DNA of 64,000 nucleotides from Thalassotalea sp. 273M-4 (GCF_041410465.1 NZ_CP166961.1:2108001-2172000); one strand, 5' to 3'; numbered from the stretch's first letter, positions 45,580 through 55,582 are shown. A program made the numbers and translations. Notes: generated from the sequence alone by a model not told the origin.

Positions 45580-46383
45580 TTAAATTTTAGGATCAAAAGC
45601 TTCTGAGGCGGTTTTTCGCTTTTCAGCAGCTTCTTGTTCGTACTCGTTAAATTCACTAACGTGCACAGATGGTAGGTCTTTATCGCAGACGTTCCCCCCA
45701 ACCGTATTAACAGCGTGGGTAACTTCTTTTAATTTTTCATCCATTAAGTTCATATGGTCTAACATCCGCCCAATTGCCTTGGCAACGGGATCAGGGTTAT
45801 CAGTTGAAACCGCATAAGCATCAAAGCCAAACTGACTGGCCAGTTTATCACGGTTTTGTTGCTGCTCTATATTGGCGTTAACCACACGACCCGGGATGCC
45901 CACGACAGTAGCCCCTTCAGGTACGTCTTTGACCACGACAGCATTAGAGCCAATACGAGCATTATTGCCAACATTTAATGGACCGAGAACTTTGGCGCCG
46001 GCACCAATGACAACATTGTTCCCTAAGGTTGGGTGACGTTTGCCAGCTTTCCAACTGGTTCCCCCCAAAGTAACGCCATGATAGACAGTACAATCATCAC
46101 CAATTTGAGCGGTTTCGCCAATAACGATGCCCATGCCATGATCGATAAAAAATCGTTTACCAATGGTCGCTCCTGGGTGAATTTCAACCCCGGTGAACCA
46201 ACGAAATAACGTTGAGATTGTTCGAGCAATCCACTTTAAGTTATGACGCCAAAACCAATTGGAAATACAATGTCCCCAAATTGCATGCAAGCCAGGGTAA
46301 TTGGTCAGTACTTCAAATGTCGTACGAGCTGCTGGGTCACGAGCAAAAACACTTCGAATGTCTTCTTTAATTCGGTTAAACAT
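45580..46383 (-). CDS. cysE: Serine O-acetyltransferase CysE
   Basis: 267 residues. An N-terminal helical part ([29 protein letters not shown]) precedes a left-handed beta-helix with hexapeptide repeats ([33 protein letters not shown]). It acetylates serine with acetyl-CoA, the first step of cysteine synthesis, which feeds IscS. The C-terminal extension is longer and charged. It lies between trmJ and iscR, the usual Alteromonadales order. Confidence 0.95.
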   Translation of the reverse strand: MFNRIKEDIRSVFARDPAARTTFEVLTNYPGLHAIWGHCISNWFWRHNLKWIARTISTLFRWFTGVEIHPGATIGKRFFIDHGMGIVIGETAQIGDDCTVYHGVTLGGTSWKAGKRHPTLGNNVVIGAGAKVLGPLNVGNNARIGSNAVVVKDVPEGATVVGIPGRVVNANIEQQQNRDKLASQFGFDAYAVSTDNPDPVAKAIGRMLDHMNLMDEKLKEVTHAVNTVGGNVCDKDLPSVHVSEFNEYEQEAAEKRKTASEAFDPKI

Positions 46384-46405
46384 GGTATTTCCTTGACGTT
46401 AGTGA

Positions 46406-47143
46406 TTACTTACTGGCGATTTTATCAATTGACGCCAAAATACCACGTAACATCTTAAGTTCTTTTCCATCAGGTCTGGCACGATTAAATAGGCGCTTAA
46501 CCTTGGTCATAATTAAACCTGGATGTTGAGGTTGAATAAACCCTGTTTTTAACATCGCACTTTCAAAGTGTTGATAAAAGCGTTCTGTCTCTGCCACTAG
46601 AGGGTATTTTTCATCACTCTGTTCTGTTTTATTCGCATCAAATTCAGCTTGTTGATCGGCAAGAAAATTCATTCTTACCTCATAACTTAATGTTTGCACA
46701 GCCATAGCTAAATTCAAGGAGCTATATTCAGGATTTGCCGGGATTGCAACATGGTAATGACAAAGTTGTAATTCATCATTGGTTAAACCACTGCTTTCAC
46801 GCCCAAACACTAAAGCAACAGGGTAGTCTTTACCCTCTTTAACCATTTGCGCACCACATTCTCTTGGTTCAAGCATTGGCCAAGGTAAAGTGCGTGAACG
46901 GGCACTGGTACCAACAACTAAGCCACAGTCTTCAATCGCCTCTTTCATGGTTGAAACCACTTTAGCATTGGCAAGAACATCGGTTGCACCGGCAGCTAAT
47001 GCTTGCGCTTGTCCATTTGGCATTTCAATAGGATCGACCAAAACCAGGTTTTTAAGGCCCATTGTTTTCATGGCGCGAGCGGCTGAACCGATATTTCGAC
47101 AATCTGAGGTATTAACTAATACAATTCGTACGTTATCTAACAT
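46406..47143 (-). CDS. trmJ: tRNA (Cm32/Um32) methyltransferase TrmJ
   Basis: 245 residues, SPOUT fold. It begins [26 protein letters not shown]; the knot region includes [17 protein letters not shown] and [17 protein letters not shown], typical of TrmJ. It methylates the 2'-hydroxyl of nucleotide 32 in several tRNAs. It is 22 bases upstream of cysE and probably cotranscribed with it. Confidence 0.93.
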   Translation of the reverse strand: MLDNVRIVLVNTSDCRNIGSAARAMKTMGLKNLVLVDPIEMPNGQAQALAAGATDVLANAKVVSTMKEAIEDCGLVVGTSARSRTLPWPMLEPRECGAQMVKEGKDYPVALVFGRESSGLTNDELQLCHYHVAIPANPEYSSLNLAMAVQTLSYEVRMNFLADQQAEFDANKTEQSDEKYPLVAETERFYQHFESAMLKTGFIQPQHPGLIMTKVKRLFNRARPDGKELKMLRGILASIDKIASK

Positions 47144-47521
47144 ATATTTTTTTTGTCAAACTAATGATGTCGTGATTTTATCACAGCCTTTACACAGACG
47201 TCTAAGAATAAAAAACAAACGCAACAGTAAAAACTTGTTATCTATGGGGGATGAAAGCTTTAATAAAAAAACATCCTCAACTATAAATAATACCATCACC
47301 ACAAGGACATGAAGCTACTAATAGCCTTTTCAATGGTTATTGATGGCATGTTTTACCCCATTGCAAGCGCTAAAGTTATTATAAACGTAATCATTTGTTA
47401 TTGTGGCTGTAATAACTGTCGCTTAGCTAAAAGTTCTTTGTTATACTTCGCGCCGCTTAATTTCGGCGAATGGGTCGAAACTATTATTGTTCTTTTTACA
47501 AAGTAAATTTGGGGTAAACCT
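47144..47521. other. Divergent intergenic region between trmJ and suhB
   Basis: 378 bases that should hold the promoters of both genes. TATACT at 47442-47447 is a possible suhB -10. A small inverted repeat CGCCG/CGGCG (47451-47455, 47464-47468) follows it. An open frame at 47309-47506 is not considered real. Confidence 0.4.
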
Positions 47522-48325
47522 ATGCATCCGATGCTAAACATCGCAATACGTGCTGCGCGTAGTGCTGGCAACGTTATTTCTCGTGCGTTTGAAAATTTAG
47601 ATAAAGTTGAGCTTGAAGCTAAAGGTAGCAATGATTTTGTTACTAATATCGATCGTCAAGCTGAGCAAATCATTATTGATACTATTCGTAAATCTTACCC
47701 TGATCACTCTATCGTGAGTGAAGAATGTGGTGAATTAGCTGGTGAAAATGCTGACTTCCAATGGATCATCGATCCACTCGATGGTACCGCAAACTTTGTA
47801 AAAGGCATTCCTCATTTTGCTGTCTCAATTGCCTTAAAATATAAAGGTAAGTTAGACCAAGCCGTTGTTTACGACCCAATCCGTGGTGAACTATATACCG
47901 CAAGTCGTGGCAAAGGCGCTCAATTAAACAATGTTCGTATTCGTGTAAGTAATAATAAAGAATTAGCTGGCACGATTTTAGCGACAGGTTTCCCACACAA
48001 AGCTAAACACCACACCGAAGCTTATTTAAATATGTTTGGTGCATTATTTGGCAAATCAGCTGACATTCGTCGTGCCGGTGCAGCAGCTCTTGATTTAGCC
48101 TATGTTGCGGCTGGCCGAGTAGATGGTTTCTGGGAACTTGGTCTAAAACCATGGGATACAGCTGCGGGTGAATTATTGGTTATCGAAGCGGGTGGTTTAG
48201 TGACTGACTTTGTTGGTGGCCACAACCACGCCCAAAGCGGCAACATTGTTGCGGCCTGCCCTCGTTTATTAAAACCTTTATTAATGGAAATTCGCCCACA
48301 TTTAACGAGCACGTTAAAGAAATAA
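47522..48325 (+). CDS. suhB: Inositol-1-monophosphatase family protein SuhB
   Basis: 267 residues. Metal-binding motif IDPLDGTANFVKGIPHFAVSIAL near 86-108 and the second motif GLKPWDTAAGELLVIEAGG near 208-226 are intact. SuhB dephosphorylates inositol phosphates in vitro and in E. coli also assists rRNA antitermination and 30S assembly. Size and neighbourhood opposite trmJ match gammaproteobacterial suhB. A terminator follows at 48351-48392. Confidence 0.94.
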   Translation: MHPMLNIAIRAARSAGNVISRAFENLDKVELEAKGSNDFVTNIDRQAEQIIIDTIRKSYPDHSIVSEECGELAGENADFQWIIDPLDGTANFVKGIPHFAVSIALKYKGKLDQAVVYDPIRGELYTASRGKGAQLNNVRIRVSNNKELAGTILATGFPHKAKHHTEAYLNMFGALFGKSADIRRAGAAALDLAYVAAGRVDGFWELGLKPWDTAAGELLVIEAGGLVTDFVGGHNHAQSGNIVAACPRLLKPLLMEIRPHLTSTLKK

Positions 48326-48350
48326 GCCGTTAACATAAAACAAATCATTA

Positions 48351-48392
48351 AACACCTTTTGGCTATGTTGTCATACTAAAAGGTGTTTTTTT
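48351..48392 (+). terminator. Rho-independent terminator of suhB
   Basis: AACACCTTTT (48351-48360) pairs with AAAAGGTGTT (48378-48387) over a 17-base loop and is followed by a run of T (to 48392). Confidence 0.85.
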
Positions 48393-48424
48393 ATGCCTGT
48401 TTTTTATCTCGCCAGGAACAAAAG

Positions 48425-49153
48425 CTAGCAGTCAATATCTGATGATTCAGCAAAACTAAGTTGATGCTTGTCTTGTAAAAATAGCAGCCACATTTTTTCA
48501 AAATCATTGACTGATGTTTTCAGAGTTTTTTCAATGTCACCATTGGACTCTACCAATTTCACTAAACTGTCTCGCCCCCATTTTGACACGATGAAATCAG
48601 CCAAAAAGTAGCCTACCTTGTAAATATTGAAAGGATGTTGTTCTAAGCTTTCTAAGTTTGGAAAAGAGTTTTTTGAAAAACATTTTAGACTAGATATATT
48701 TGGAATGGGTGGCCGACCTGACTCATAAATAGCCGTTGCCTCCCATAACCAACGAGGGTTGTTATTGAAGCTCGGATTTAGTGCCAGTGTGACTAAATGA
48801 GTATATTCATGTACAACGCCCAAGCCTAATTCAGGTCGTCCATTGAAAAACCTAGCTTCCCAAGTACTTTGAACAACATAGCCTTGCACATATTTCGCAC
48901 CATCGCCATATTCACGCTCAAATTCATTTCGATCTTGCCAGATTTTCACCGTTACAGCGGGCATATTACTTACTTTGAAATTTTTCGTGATCCGACTCTT
49001 ATATTGCTCAACAGTTTTTTTTATCTCTTCCATTGTAGTTTTGGGAACATCACCAACAAAAACATAATCTATCTTGCCCTTATCTTTATTTGCTACTGCT
49101 ACATTGGCGAACAAACAGCAGATCAGCAGGGACACAATGGTAAAGGTACGCAT
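48425..49153 (-). CDS. Exported metallopeptidase-like protein with HEYTH motif
   Basis: 242 residues. A signal peptide ends near residue 21 (LFANVAVA). The zinc motif HEYTH lies in LGVVHEYTHLVTLAL near 115-119 and a downstream Glu in WLWEATAIYESG is a plausible third ligand, the gluzincin arrangement of the peptidase MA group. Two Cys near the middle and end (LKCF, DIDC) may pair. It should act in the periplasm, but the substrate is unknown. AAAGAG precedes the ATG. It stands alone. Confidence 0.7.
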   Translation of the reverse strand: MRTFTIVSLLICCLFANVAVANKDKGKIDYVFVGDVPKTTMEEIKKTVEQYKSRITKNFKVSNMPAVTVKIWQDRNEFEREYGDGAKYVQGYVVQSTWEARFFNGRPELGLGVVHEYTHLVTLALNPSFNNNPRWLWEATAIYESGRPPIPNISSLKCFSKNSFPNLESLEQHPFNIYKVGYFLADFIVSKWGRDSLVKLVESNGDIEKTLKTSVNDFEKMWLLFLQDKHQLSFAESSDIDC

Positions 49154-49433
49154 GAATTATCTCTTTTAATTATTTAATGATATCGACGTGGTGTTAACAC
49201 AATGAACAATACTTGGTAATAACAGATCCTAGGGCGTTGGCTCCAGAATATGTTGATGGTGAGCAAATCGCGTTTTTAACCCACAACAGTGCTCGGTTTT
49301 AGTATTTGATATAACAATGTATCTTATTAACTCTTGCAGGGAAAGGGCGATTAGGGACAGTAAAAGCGCGCAGTAGGATTCTATGGAGAATATGGGGAAA
49401 AGGCACTAAAACCAGACAATTAAGATGCAGCCT

Positions 49434-50048
49434 TTAATTCGATATTTTCCTCGCGACTACGGAAAATATGTGCCAATGATGTGTAGTACCATCTGAAGAC
49501 TTACCTGACAGGTCGTGTTCACACCACTTCAATATCTCATAGTTTTTAAACATTTGTTTTATTGACGGTTCGTTCATGACTAGCGTGTCCGACCAATATG
49601 CTTCTTTGTCGTAGTCTGGACCAGCCATAGTATCTTTAGGCCCCAAAAATGACCCGCTGAAAATTCCCCCCGTAACCAAAGCCTTTGTGATTTTATGCCA
49701 AACTAAGCTAAAGTCTTGTTTTGGACAGAAGAACAGGCTCGCATCAGCGACAACTAATGAGGCTTTAGGATAGCTGAATGTACTAAAACTATTGGTCGAT
49801 AAGATAACCCGATCATCACCCTTAAAACGCTTACTGCACCTAGATATAGATTCCTTCTCGATATCAAAAGCGTAAACTGTGAAGCCCTTGCTCCGTAAAT
49901 AGGCAATATCAGAACCTGCACCACAACCACAATCTATGGCAATTTTACTCGCATGCACTGTGACGTTTTCAAGTGCAAAAATTAAATCTTCTCTGGTAGC
50001 GCTAAATTCAGTAGAGTCATAATAACTTGAAATTGCTTTTGTAGACAT
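49434..50048 (-). CDS. Class I SAM-dependent methyltransferase
   Basis: 204 residues. Motif I AIDCGCGAGSDIAYL (about 38-52), the acidic end of strand 2 in VYAFDIEKESI and motif IV-like LVVADASLFFCP define the Rossmann-type SAM fold. The C-terminal part (THHWHIFSVVARK) is typical of small-molecule methyltransferases. Substrate unknown; no functional link to neighbours is visible. AGGAA is only three bases before the ATG. Confidence 0.8.
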   Translation of the reverse strand: MSTKAISSYYDSTEFSATREDLIFALENVTVHASKIAIDCGCGAGSDIAYLRSKGFTVYAFDIEKESISRCSKRFKGDDRVILSTNSFSTFSYPKASLVVADASLFFCPKQDFSLVWHKITKALVTGGIFSGSFLGPKDTMAGPDYDKEAYWSDTLVMNEPSIKQMFKNYEILKWCEHDLSGKSSDGTTHHWHIFSVVARKISN

Positions 50049-50256
50049 TTCCTATTGCCGATGATTACTGTATGTGAGGTTGCACCCTGTTTATAATAGG
50101 CCCAATAGCCAATATAAAAGAGCGAGCGTTCAAATGATAAGTAAAGGCGTAGCTAATAATATTGTGCCATTGGATTATCCATATTAAAAATATAATCGCT
50201 TAGTAATAATTCATATATTTGTCATAACTAAATCGATACAGATTTTTAGATACCTT

Positions 50257-51387
50257 TTAACCGACCAAAGCAAGTAATACACCGGCGGCTACTGCTGAGC
50301 CTAAGACTCCCGCAACATTAGGCCCCATCGCATGCATTAATAAAAAGTTATGGGCATTGGCTTGCAGTCCAACTTTGTTGACCACTCGCGCAGCCATAGG
50401 TACAGCCGATACACCAGCGGCGCCAATCAATGGGTTGATTGGTTCCGTTGATAAACGCGATAAAACTTTTGCCATTAATACCCCTGCAGCCGTTCCAATT
50501 GAAAAAGCGACAGCCCCAAGCCCTAAAATACCAAGGGTTTCAACGTTTAAAAATTCATCCGCACTTAACTTAGAGCCAACACCTAAACCTAAAAATATGG
50601 TGACGATATTAATCAACTCATTTTGTGCTGTTGCACTTAGTCTGTCGACCACACCACACTCACGCATTAAATTACCTAAACAAAACATCCCAACAAGCGG
50701 AGTCGCAGCCGGTAAAAAGAAAATGGTTAACATCAATACCGCCAGTGGAAATAGAATTTTTTCGACTTTATTGACATGACGCAGTTGCTTCATTTCAATT
50801 CGACGTTCGCTTTCTGTGGTTAAAGCTTTCATGATGGGGGGCTGAATAATCGGAACCAACGCCATATAAGAATACGCGGCGACGGCAATAGCGCCAAGTA
50901 AGTCAGGTGCTAACTTTGAAGCCAGAAATATGGCGGTAGGCCCATCAGCTCCACCAATAATGGCAATTGCAGAAGCGTCTTGTAAGGTAAAATCAAAGCC
51001 CGGTATAAAATTTAATGCAATGGCGCCAAAAAGGGTGGCAAAAATACCAAATTGCGCTGCTGCTCCAAGTAACAACATCCTTGGATTGGCGATTAAAGCA
51101 CCAAAGTCAGTCATCGCTCCGACCCCCATAAATATAAGCAGAGGGAAAATGCCAGTATCAATGCCAACATAGTAGATATAATGAAGGATGCCGCCTAATT
51201 CAGAAAAACCGGCTAAAGGTATATTCGTTAAAATCGCACCAAAGCCAATTGGTAAAAGCAACAATGGCTCAAATTTCTTGGCAATGGCCAAATATAATAA
51301 GCCTAAGCCAACTAGCATCATAATGATTTGTTCTAATTCAAAATTAGCTAAGCCTGTGGACTGCCACAGAGTCTGTAATGATTCCAT
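50257..51387 (-). CDS. oadB: Oxaloacetate decarboxylase beta subunit (sodium pump)
   Basis: 376 residues, nearly all hydrophobic, with about nine helices. Conserved segments include [45 protein letters not shown] with the essential Asp of the sodium channel, and [14 protein letters not shown]. It drives sodium out of the cell while decarboxylating biotin-bound carboxylate supplied by OadA. AGGGGAC is a strong ribosome site; the gene begins 11 bases after oadA. Confidence 0.94.
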   Translation of the reverse strand: MESLQTLWQSTGLANFELEQIIMMLVGLGLLYLAIAKKFEPLLLLPIGFGAILTNIPLAGFSELGGILHYIYYVGIDTGIFPLLIFMGVGAMTDFGALIANPRMLLLGAAAQFGIFATLFGAIALNFIPGFDFTLQDASAIAIIGGADGPTAIFLASKLAPDLLGAIAVAAYSYMALVPIIQPPIMKALTTESERRIEMKQLRHVNKVEKILFPLAVLMLTIFFLPAATPLVGMFCLGNLMRECGVVDRLSATAQNELINIVTIFLGLGVGSKLSADEFLNVETLGILGLGAVAFSIGTAAGVLMAKVLSRLSTEPINPLIGAAGVSAVPMAARVVNKVGLQANAHNFLLMHAMGPNVAGVLGSAVAAGVLLALVG

Positions 51388-51398
51388 TTACTTGTCCC

Positions 51399-53171
51399 CT
51401 ACAGACTTAATATCACGTCGCCAACGGCAACGGCATCACCTTCTTTTACTTTAATCGTGGCAATAACACCTGATGCCGTCGCGCGAATCTCTGTTTCCAT
51501 CTTCATCGCTTCCATCACAACAACAACGTCACCTTCATTAACCTGTTGACCTTGTTGCACCAAAATCTTAAAGATATTACCAGCAAGTGGCGATTTAATG
51601 TCTTCCCCTGCGCTTTGTTTGGGGTTTGCCCCTAACTTTGCAGATTCTTGCGTTGGTGCTAAAGAGATAGAATCTATCGAGCCCCCCTCTGCGACAACGA
51701 CATCGTAAACTGTTCCATCTACTTGCACCGCGTAACGCTTAGGATCGTCTAATGTGGGTTTTGCTTCTATTTTGGGCGCAAGGTTTGTTGGTTTTGGCTC
51801 AAACGCATCAGAGTTATGACGATTTTGTAAAAATTTCAAACCTATTTGTGGAAATAGAGCATAGGTTAAAACATCGTCTATTGGCGCATCTGCCAATGTA
51901 ATGTTTTTTTCTTTGGCTAGGGCCAAAAGCTCTTTGCTTAGTTTATCAACCTCAGGTTCTAATAAATCGGCCGGACGACATGTTATTGGCGCTTTATCGC
52001 CAAGCACACGCGCTTGTAGTTGCTGATCTACTGGCGCGGGGGTTGCACCATATTCCCCTTTTAACACCCCCGCAGTTTCTTTGGTTATTGACTTATATCG
52101 CTCCCCTGTTAAGACATTTAATACCGACTGGGTACCTACAATCTGTGATGTTGGGGTTACTAATGGAATGTAGCCTAGTTCTTTTCTAACCTTTGGAATT
52201 TCTTCTAACACTTGATCAAGTTTATCGGCAGCGCCCTGCTCTTTTAATTGATTTTCCATATTGGTTAGCATACCACCAGGAACCTGAGCCAATAATATTC
52301 GAGCATCGACCCCTTTAAGGCTGCCTTCAAATTGACCATATTTAGCTCTAACATCACGAAAATAGGCTGCCACCTCAGCCAACTTTTGCATATCTAAACC
52401 GGTATCTCTCTCTCTTCCTTGCACCGTTGATACAATCGATTCTGTTGGTGAATGGCCGTAGGTCATGCTCATAGATGATATAGACGTGTCAATCACATCA
52501 ACACCAGCATCAATTGCTTTCATATGGGTCGCCATACTCAGCCCAGTTGTCGCGTGGCAATGTAAAGATATTGGCAAGGCTACCGTTTCTTTTAATTTGA
52601 TAATTAACTCTTCGCCATCGTAAGGATTCAATAAACCCGACATATCTTTAATGCATAACGAATGCGCGCCCATGTCTTCAAGTTGTCTGGCCATGGTTAG
52701 CCAACCATCTAGGGTATGCACAGGGCTTTGCGTATAAGACAAAGTCCCTTGAGCATGCGCACCTATTTTAACGACGGCTTTAATCGCTGTTTCTAGGTTA
52801 CGAGGATCATTCATGGCATCAAAAACACGAAAGACATCAATCCCATTGACATGAGCTCGCTCAACAAACTTCTCCACCACATCATCGGCATAATGACGAT
52901 AACCTAAAATATTTTGCCCGCGAAATAACATTTGTTGCTTTGTCTTTGGCATTGCGGCTTTTAATGCTCTGATCCGCTCCCAAGGATCTTCACCTAAGTA
53001 ACGAATACACGAATCAAAGGTCGCTCCTCCCCAAGATTCAATCGACCAAAAACCAATTTCATCGAGTGTTTTAGCGATTGGCAACATATCCTCTAAACGA
53101 AACCTTGTAGCCAATAAAGATTGGTGTCCATCCCTTAATACAACTTCGGTTATTCCTAGTGGCTTTGACAT
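51399..53171 (-). CDS. oadA: Oxaloacetate decarboxylase alpha subunit
   Basis: 590 residues. The carboxyltransferase barrel begins [16 protein letters not shown] and includes the Lys/His region [22 protein letters not shown] segment; a linker follows and a biotinyl domain ends the protein with the biotin Lys in [11 protein letters not shown]. It moves the carboxyl group of oxaloacetate to biotin, giving pyruvate. It is translated 3 bases after oadG from GGAG. Role: sodium-linked energy conservation or gluconeogenic balance. Confidence 0.95.
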   Translation of the reverse strand: MSKPLGITEVVLRDGHQSLLATRFRLEDMLPIAKTLDEIGFWSIESWGGATFDSCIRYLGEDPWERIRALKAAMPKTKQQMLFRGQNILGYRHYADDVVEKFVERAHVNGIDVFRVFDAMNDPRNLETAIKAVVKIGAHAQGTLSYTQSPVHTLDGWLTMARQLEDMGAHSLCIKDMSGLLNPYDGEELIIKLKETVALPISLHCHATTGLSMATHMKAIDAGVDVIDTSISSMSMTYGHSPTESIVSTVQGRERDTGLDMQKLAEVAAYFRDVRAKYGQFEGSLKGVDARILLAQVPGGMLTNMENQLKEQGAADKLDQVLEEIPKVRKELGYIPLVTPTSQIVGTQSVLNVLTGERYKSITKETAGVLKGEYGATPAPVDQQLQARVLGDKAPITCRPADLLEPEVDKLSKELLALAKEKNITLADAPIDDVLTYALFPQIGLKFLQNRHNSDAFEPKPTNLAPKIEAKPTLDDPKRYAVQVDGTVYDVVVAEGGSIDSISLAPTQESAKLGANPKQSAGEDIKSPLAGNIFKILVQQGQQVNEGDVVVVMEAMKMETEIRATASGVIATIKVKEGDAVAVGDVILSL

Positions 53172-53174
53172 GTC

Positions 53175-53435
53175 TTACTCCTTGGGCTTTTGTTCTTTTC
53201 GGTATTGAGCTATGGCAACACTGATAGCCGCAACAACCTTTGACGAAACAACATCTGGTACTGTGGCCTCGTTAGAAATATTTTTAGAGTGGGGGATTTC
53301 ATCGGGGAAATGAGCAGAAAATTTTGCCAATAAATTTATAGCAATAATCAATAATGATAAGAATGCGAAGACAAATCCCATACCTACCGCTAATAACATT
53401 AACGCCTCAACAAAAACAGTTGATAAATATCCCAT
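53175..53435 (-). CDS. oadG: Oxaloacetate decarboxylase gamma subunit
   Basis: 86 residues from the chosen start. One membrane helix (MLLAVGMGFVFAFLSLLIIAIN) is followed by a polar tail ending AAISVAIAQYRKEQKPKE, the OadG layout that joins the alpha and beta subunits. A longer frame opens at 53531, but its extra 32 residues are not hydrophobic or conserved-looking. The ATG at 53435 places the helix near the N-terminus as in the family. First gene of oadGAB. Confidence 0.85.
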   Translation of the reverse strand: MGYLSTVFVEALMLLAVGMGFVFAFLSLLIIAINLLAKFSAHFPDEIPHSKNISNEATVPDVVSSKVVAAISVAIAQYRKEQKPKE

Positions 53436-53855
53436 ATTTACACTCGATGATTTAAAAGAAATAGAATAATCACTCGAATTTATATTATCAACATAAATAA
53501 AACATTTATGCAACAAATTGGATGAAAACACAGTTTTTGTACTGTTTAATGAAATAATAACGACAAACCGAACAACTCATCTAATACCAATTCCACTACG
53601 TTTTTGCTCACTCAGCGAGAATATAAAAGTCTTGAGGCAAGATATTGATTGCAGGTGGTTGACGATCGTAGTTTGGTATAGCAAAAGAAACGTAATAAAT
53701 CTGTGGTAATGAAATTTATTTCACTTAAAAACAGGTATTGTTCTAGGAGAATAAAAGCAAGATATAGATATTGAGCAAACTATAGGGCTGAATTATTTCA
53801 ACTTCTGTTTACGTTAATAATAAATTTGGATGAGGGTAAGGTGTCGCTTAAAGAA
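53436..53855. other. Intergenic region upstream of oadGAB
   Basis: 420 bases between oadG and the tRNA array. It should contain the oad promoter. No gene, hairpin of note or terminator for the tRNA transcript is recognised. Confidence 0.4.
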
Positions 53856-53947
53856 TGGCGGTGAGGGAGGGATTCGAACCCTCGATAGGTTATAACGCCT
53901 ATACTCCCTTAGCAGGGGAGCGCCTTCAGCCTCTCGGCCACCTCACC
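53856..53947 (-). tRNA. tRNA-Ser (GCU), copy 1
   Basis: 92 bases including encoded CCA. Acceptor GGTGAGG pairs with CCTCACC, a long variable arm is present, and the anticodon loop CTGCTAA gives GCU for AGU/AGC serine codons. It closes the tRNA array on its downstream side. Confidence 0.95.
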
Positions 53948-54125
53948 TTTTGTATTATTGTTTTTATCTCTTGGATAAAAGTGGCGGATTCGATACTTAT
54001 AGGTATCGTTTAGGCTTTTATGTTAAACCAAGTATTTTGCTGACGCAATATACAATCCACTTATTGTAGTAATTCTCGGTTATTTAACCACTCAGAGAAA
54101 AGTGGCACTTCTTTGTTAAGAGAAG

Positions 54126-54213
54126 TGGCGGAGTTGGTCGAGTCAAACTGTGGTAGCCTGGGCTGTTATGTTAGCGCCAGGTAGCCTGGTTGAACCAGAA
54201 CAAACCTACCCTG
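54126..54213 (-). repeat. tRNA-like element P, copy 1
   Basis: 88 bases. The minus-strand 3' end reads GTTTGACTCGACCAACTCCGCCA-like, echoing the T-arm and CCA end of tRNA-Arg, but no full cloverleaf can be drawn. CCAGGCTACC occurs twice inside. Spacers flank it on both sides. Confidence 0.7.
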
Positions 54214-54259
54214 TTATTTAACCACTCAGAGAAAAGTGGCACTTCTTTGTTAAGAGAAG

Positions 54260-54336
54260 TGGCGGACGCGGCAGGAGTCGAACCTGCGACCGCCTGGTTC
54301 GTAGCCAGGTACTCTATCCAGCTGAGCTACGCGTCC
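54260..54336 (-). tRNA. tRNA-Arg (ACG), copy 1
   Basis: 77 bases with encoded CCA. Acceptor GGACGCG/CGCGTCC, D-arm AGCTCAGCTGGATAGAGT, anticodon loop CTACGAA (ACG, read as ICG after deamination) and T-arm GGTTCGACTCC are intact. Identical to the other copies except flanks. Confidence 0.96.
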
Positions 54337-54417
54337 GCAATATCATTTTATCAGGTGATGCCTTATCTCTGTTATTTAACCACTTAGAAAAAAGTGGCAC
54401 TTCTTTATTAAGAGAAG

Positions 54418-54505
54418 TGGCGGAGTTGGTCGAGTCAAACTGTGGCAGCCTGGGCTGTTATGTTAGCGCCAGGTAGCCTGGTTGAACCAGAACAAACCTA
54501 CCCTG
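54418..54505 (-). repeat. tRNA-like element P, copy 2
   Basis: 88 bases, differing from copy 1 at about one position (GGCAGCC for GGTAGCC on the plus strand). Lies between tRNA-Arg copies 1 and 2. Confidence 0.7.
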
Positions 54506-54551
54506 TTATTTAACCACTCAGAGAAAAGTGGCACTTCTGTATTAAGAGAAG

Positions 54552-54628
54552 TGGCGGACGCGGCAGGAGTCGAACCTGCGACCGCCTGGTTCGTAGCCAG
54601 GTACTCTATCCAGCTGAGCTACGCGTCC
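54552..54628 (-). tRNA. tRNA-Arg (ACG), copy 2
   Basis: 77 bases, same sequence as copy 1 and 292 bases from it, the period of the P-spacer-R-linker-spacer unit. Confidence 0.96.
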
Positions 54629-54709
54629 GCAATATCATTTTATCAGGTGAAGCCTTATCTCTGTTATTTACCACTTAGAGAAAAGTGGCACTTCTTTTAT
54701 TAAGAGAAG

Positions 54710-54797
54710 TGGCGGAGTTGGTCGAGTCAAACTGTGGCAGCCTGGGCTGTTATGTTAGCGCCAGGTAGCCTGGTTGAACCAGAACAAACCTACTCTG
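54710..54797 (-). repeat. tRNA-like element P, copy 3
   Basis: 88 bases, near identical to copy 2 (TACTCTG for TACCCTG at its end). It is followed directly by another P copy without a tRNA-Arg between them. Confidence 0.7.
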
Positions 54798-54843
54798 TTA
54801 TTTAACCACTTAGAGAAAAGTGGCACTTCTTTGTTAATAGAAG

Positions 54844-54931
54844 TGGCGGAGTTGGTCGAGTCAAACTGGGGCAGCCTGGGCTGTTATGTTAGCGCCAGGT
54901 AGCCTGGTTGAACCAGAACAAACCTACCCTG
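54844..54931 (-). repeat. tRNA-like element P, copy 4
   Basis: 88 bases with CTGGGGCAG in place of CTGTGGCAG on the plus strand. It lies 134 bases from copy 3, showing a smaller P-plus-spacer duplication unit. Confidence 0.7.
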
Positions 54932-54977
54932 TTATTTAACCACTCAGAGAAAAGTGGCACTTCTTTATTAAGAGAAG

Positions 54978-55054
54978 TGGCGGACGCGGCAGGAGTCGAA
55001 CCTGCGACCGCCTGGTTCGTAGCCAGGTACTCTATCCAGCTGAGCTACGCGTCC
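54978..55054 (-). tRNA. tRNA-Arg (ACG), copy 3
   Basis: 77 bases with CCA, same sequence as copy 1. Followed on its 5' side by the common 35-bp linker and a spacer. Confidence 0.96.
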
Positions 55055-55136
55055 GCAATATCATTTTATCAGGTGATGCCTTATCTCTGTTATTTAACCA
55101 CTTAGAGAAAAGTGGCACTTCTTTTATTAAGAGAAG

Positions 55137-55213
55137 TGGCGGACGCGGCAGGAGTCGAACCTGCGACCGCCTGGTTCGTAGCCAGGTACTCTATCCAGCT
55201 GAGCTACGCGTCC
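55137..55213 (-). tRNA. tRNA-Arg (ACG), copy 4
   Basis: 77 bases, same sequence. Unlike the others it lacks the 35-bp linker upstream; a candidate promoter with TATAAT lies 11 bases from its 5' end, so it may be the first gene of a second transcript. Confidence 0.96.
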
Positions 55214-55224
55214 TTTAATCAATC

Positions 55225-55254
55225 ATTATAGAGTTATGTGTGATGAACACATAA
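55225..55254 (-). promoter_or_regulatory. Candidate internal promoter of the tRNA array
   Basis: The minus strand has TATAAT (55230-55225) ending 11 bases before tRNA-Arg copy 4. The -35 region is poor (TATGTG at 17-base spacing). The inverted repeat ATGTGT/ACACAT overlaps it. A terminator lies just upstream (55293-55318), which makes an internal start likely. Confidence 0.5.
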
Positions 55255-55292
55255 TTAATAAATTGTTTTTTAGCTTTTACACTTTTATAAAC

Positions 55293-55318
55293 AAAAAACC
55301 GACCTACATGGTCGGTTT
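55293..55318 (-). terminator. Terminator inside the tRNA array
   Basis: Perfect 9-bp stem AAACCGACC/GGTCGGTTT with loop ATGTA on the minus strand, followed by TTTTTTGTTT. It ends the transcript carrying tRNA-Ser copy 2 and tRNA-Arg copies 6 and 5. Confidence 0.85.
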
Positions 55319-55326
55319 CTTTTATG

Positions 55327-55403
55327 TGGCGGACGCGGCAGGAGTCGAACCTGCGACCGCCTGGTTCGTAGCCAGGTACTCTATCCAGCTGAGCTACGCG
55401 TCC
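55327..55403 (-). tRNA. tRNA-Arg (ACG), copy 5
   Basis: 77 bases with CCA, same sequence. Followed by the terminator at 55293-55318 nine bases downstream. Confidence 0.96.
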
Positions 55404-55461
55404 GCAATATCATTTTATCAGGTGATGCCTTATCTCTGTTATTTAACCACTTAGAGAAAAG

Positions 55462-55538
55462 TGGCGGACGCGGCAGGAGTCGAACCTGCGACCGCCTGGT
55501 TCGTAGCCAGGTACTCTATCCAGCTGAGCTACGCGTCC
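55462..55538 (-). tRNA. tRNA-Arg (ACG), copy 6
   Basis: 77 bases with CCA, same sequence. It lies next to tRNA-Ser copy 2, the usual gammaproteobacterial Ser-Arg order behind csrA. Confidence 0.96.
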
Positions 55539-55582
55539 AAATCAGCCATCGAAAAACCTATCACAAGTTCAGGTTATTCGAA

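Larger units (their letters stand above)
54080..55461 (-). repeat. Nine copies of a 46-bp two-hairpin spacer
   Basis: Copies at 54080-54125, 54214-54259, 54372-54417, 54506-54551, 54664-54709, 54798-54843, 54932-54977, 55090-55136 and a partial at 55439-55461. Each carries CCACT...AGTGG and CACTTCT...AGAAGTG inverted repeats and abuts the CCA end of a tRNA or tRNA-like element. Copies differ by only a few bases. They may be processing sites or by-products of tandem amplification. Confidence 0.85.

Noticed and set aside
47309..47506. 65-codon open frame upstream of suhB
   Set aside because: Cys-rich, unlike any recognised family, without a convincing ribosome site, and within the suhB promoter region.
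53948..54079. A further degraded tRNA-like copy around GTGGCGGATTCGATAC (53981-53996)
   Set aside because: Only a short stretch resembles the array elements; too diverged to annotate as a copy.
54190..55454. Repeated open frames of 65-73 codons across the tRNA array (VADAAGVEPATAWFVARYSIQ-type)
   Set aside because: They are translations of the antisense strand of tRNA-Arg genes, a well-known annotation artefact.
54080..55540. CRISPR-like regular repeats
   Set aside because: The repeats are tRNA genes and hairpin spacers; there are no unique spacers of uniform length and no cas genes.
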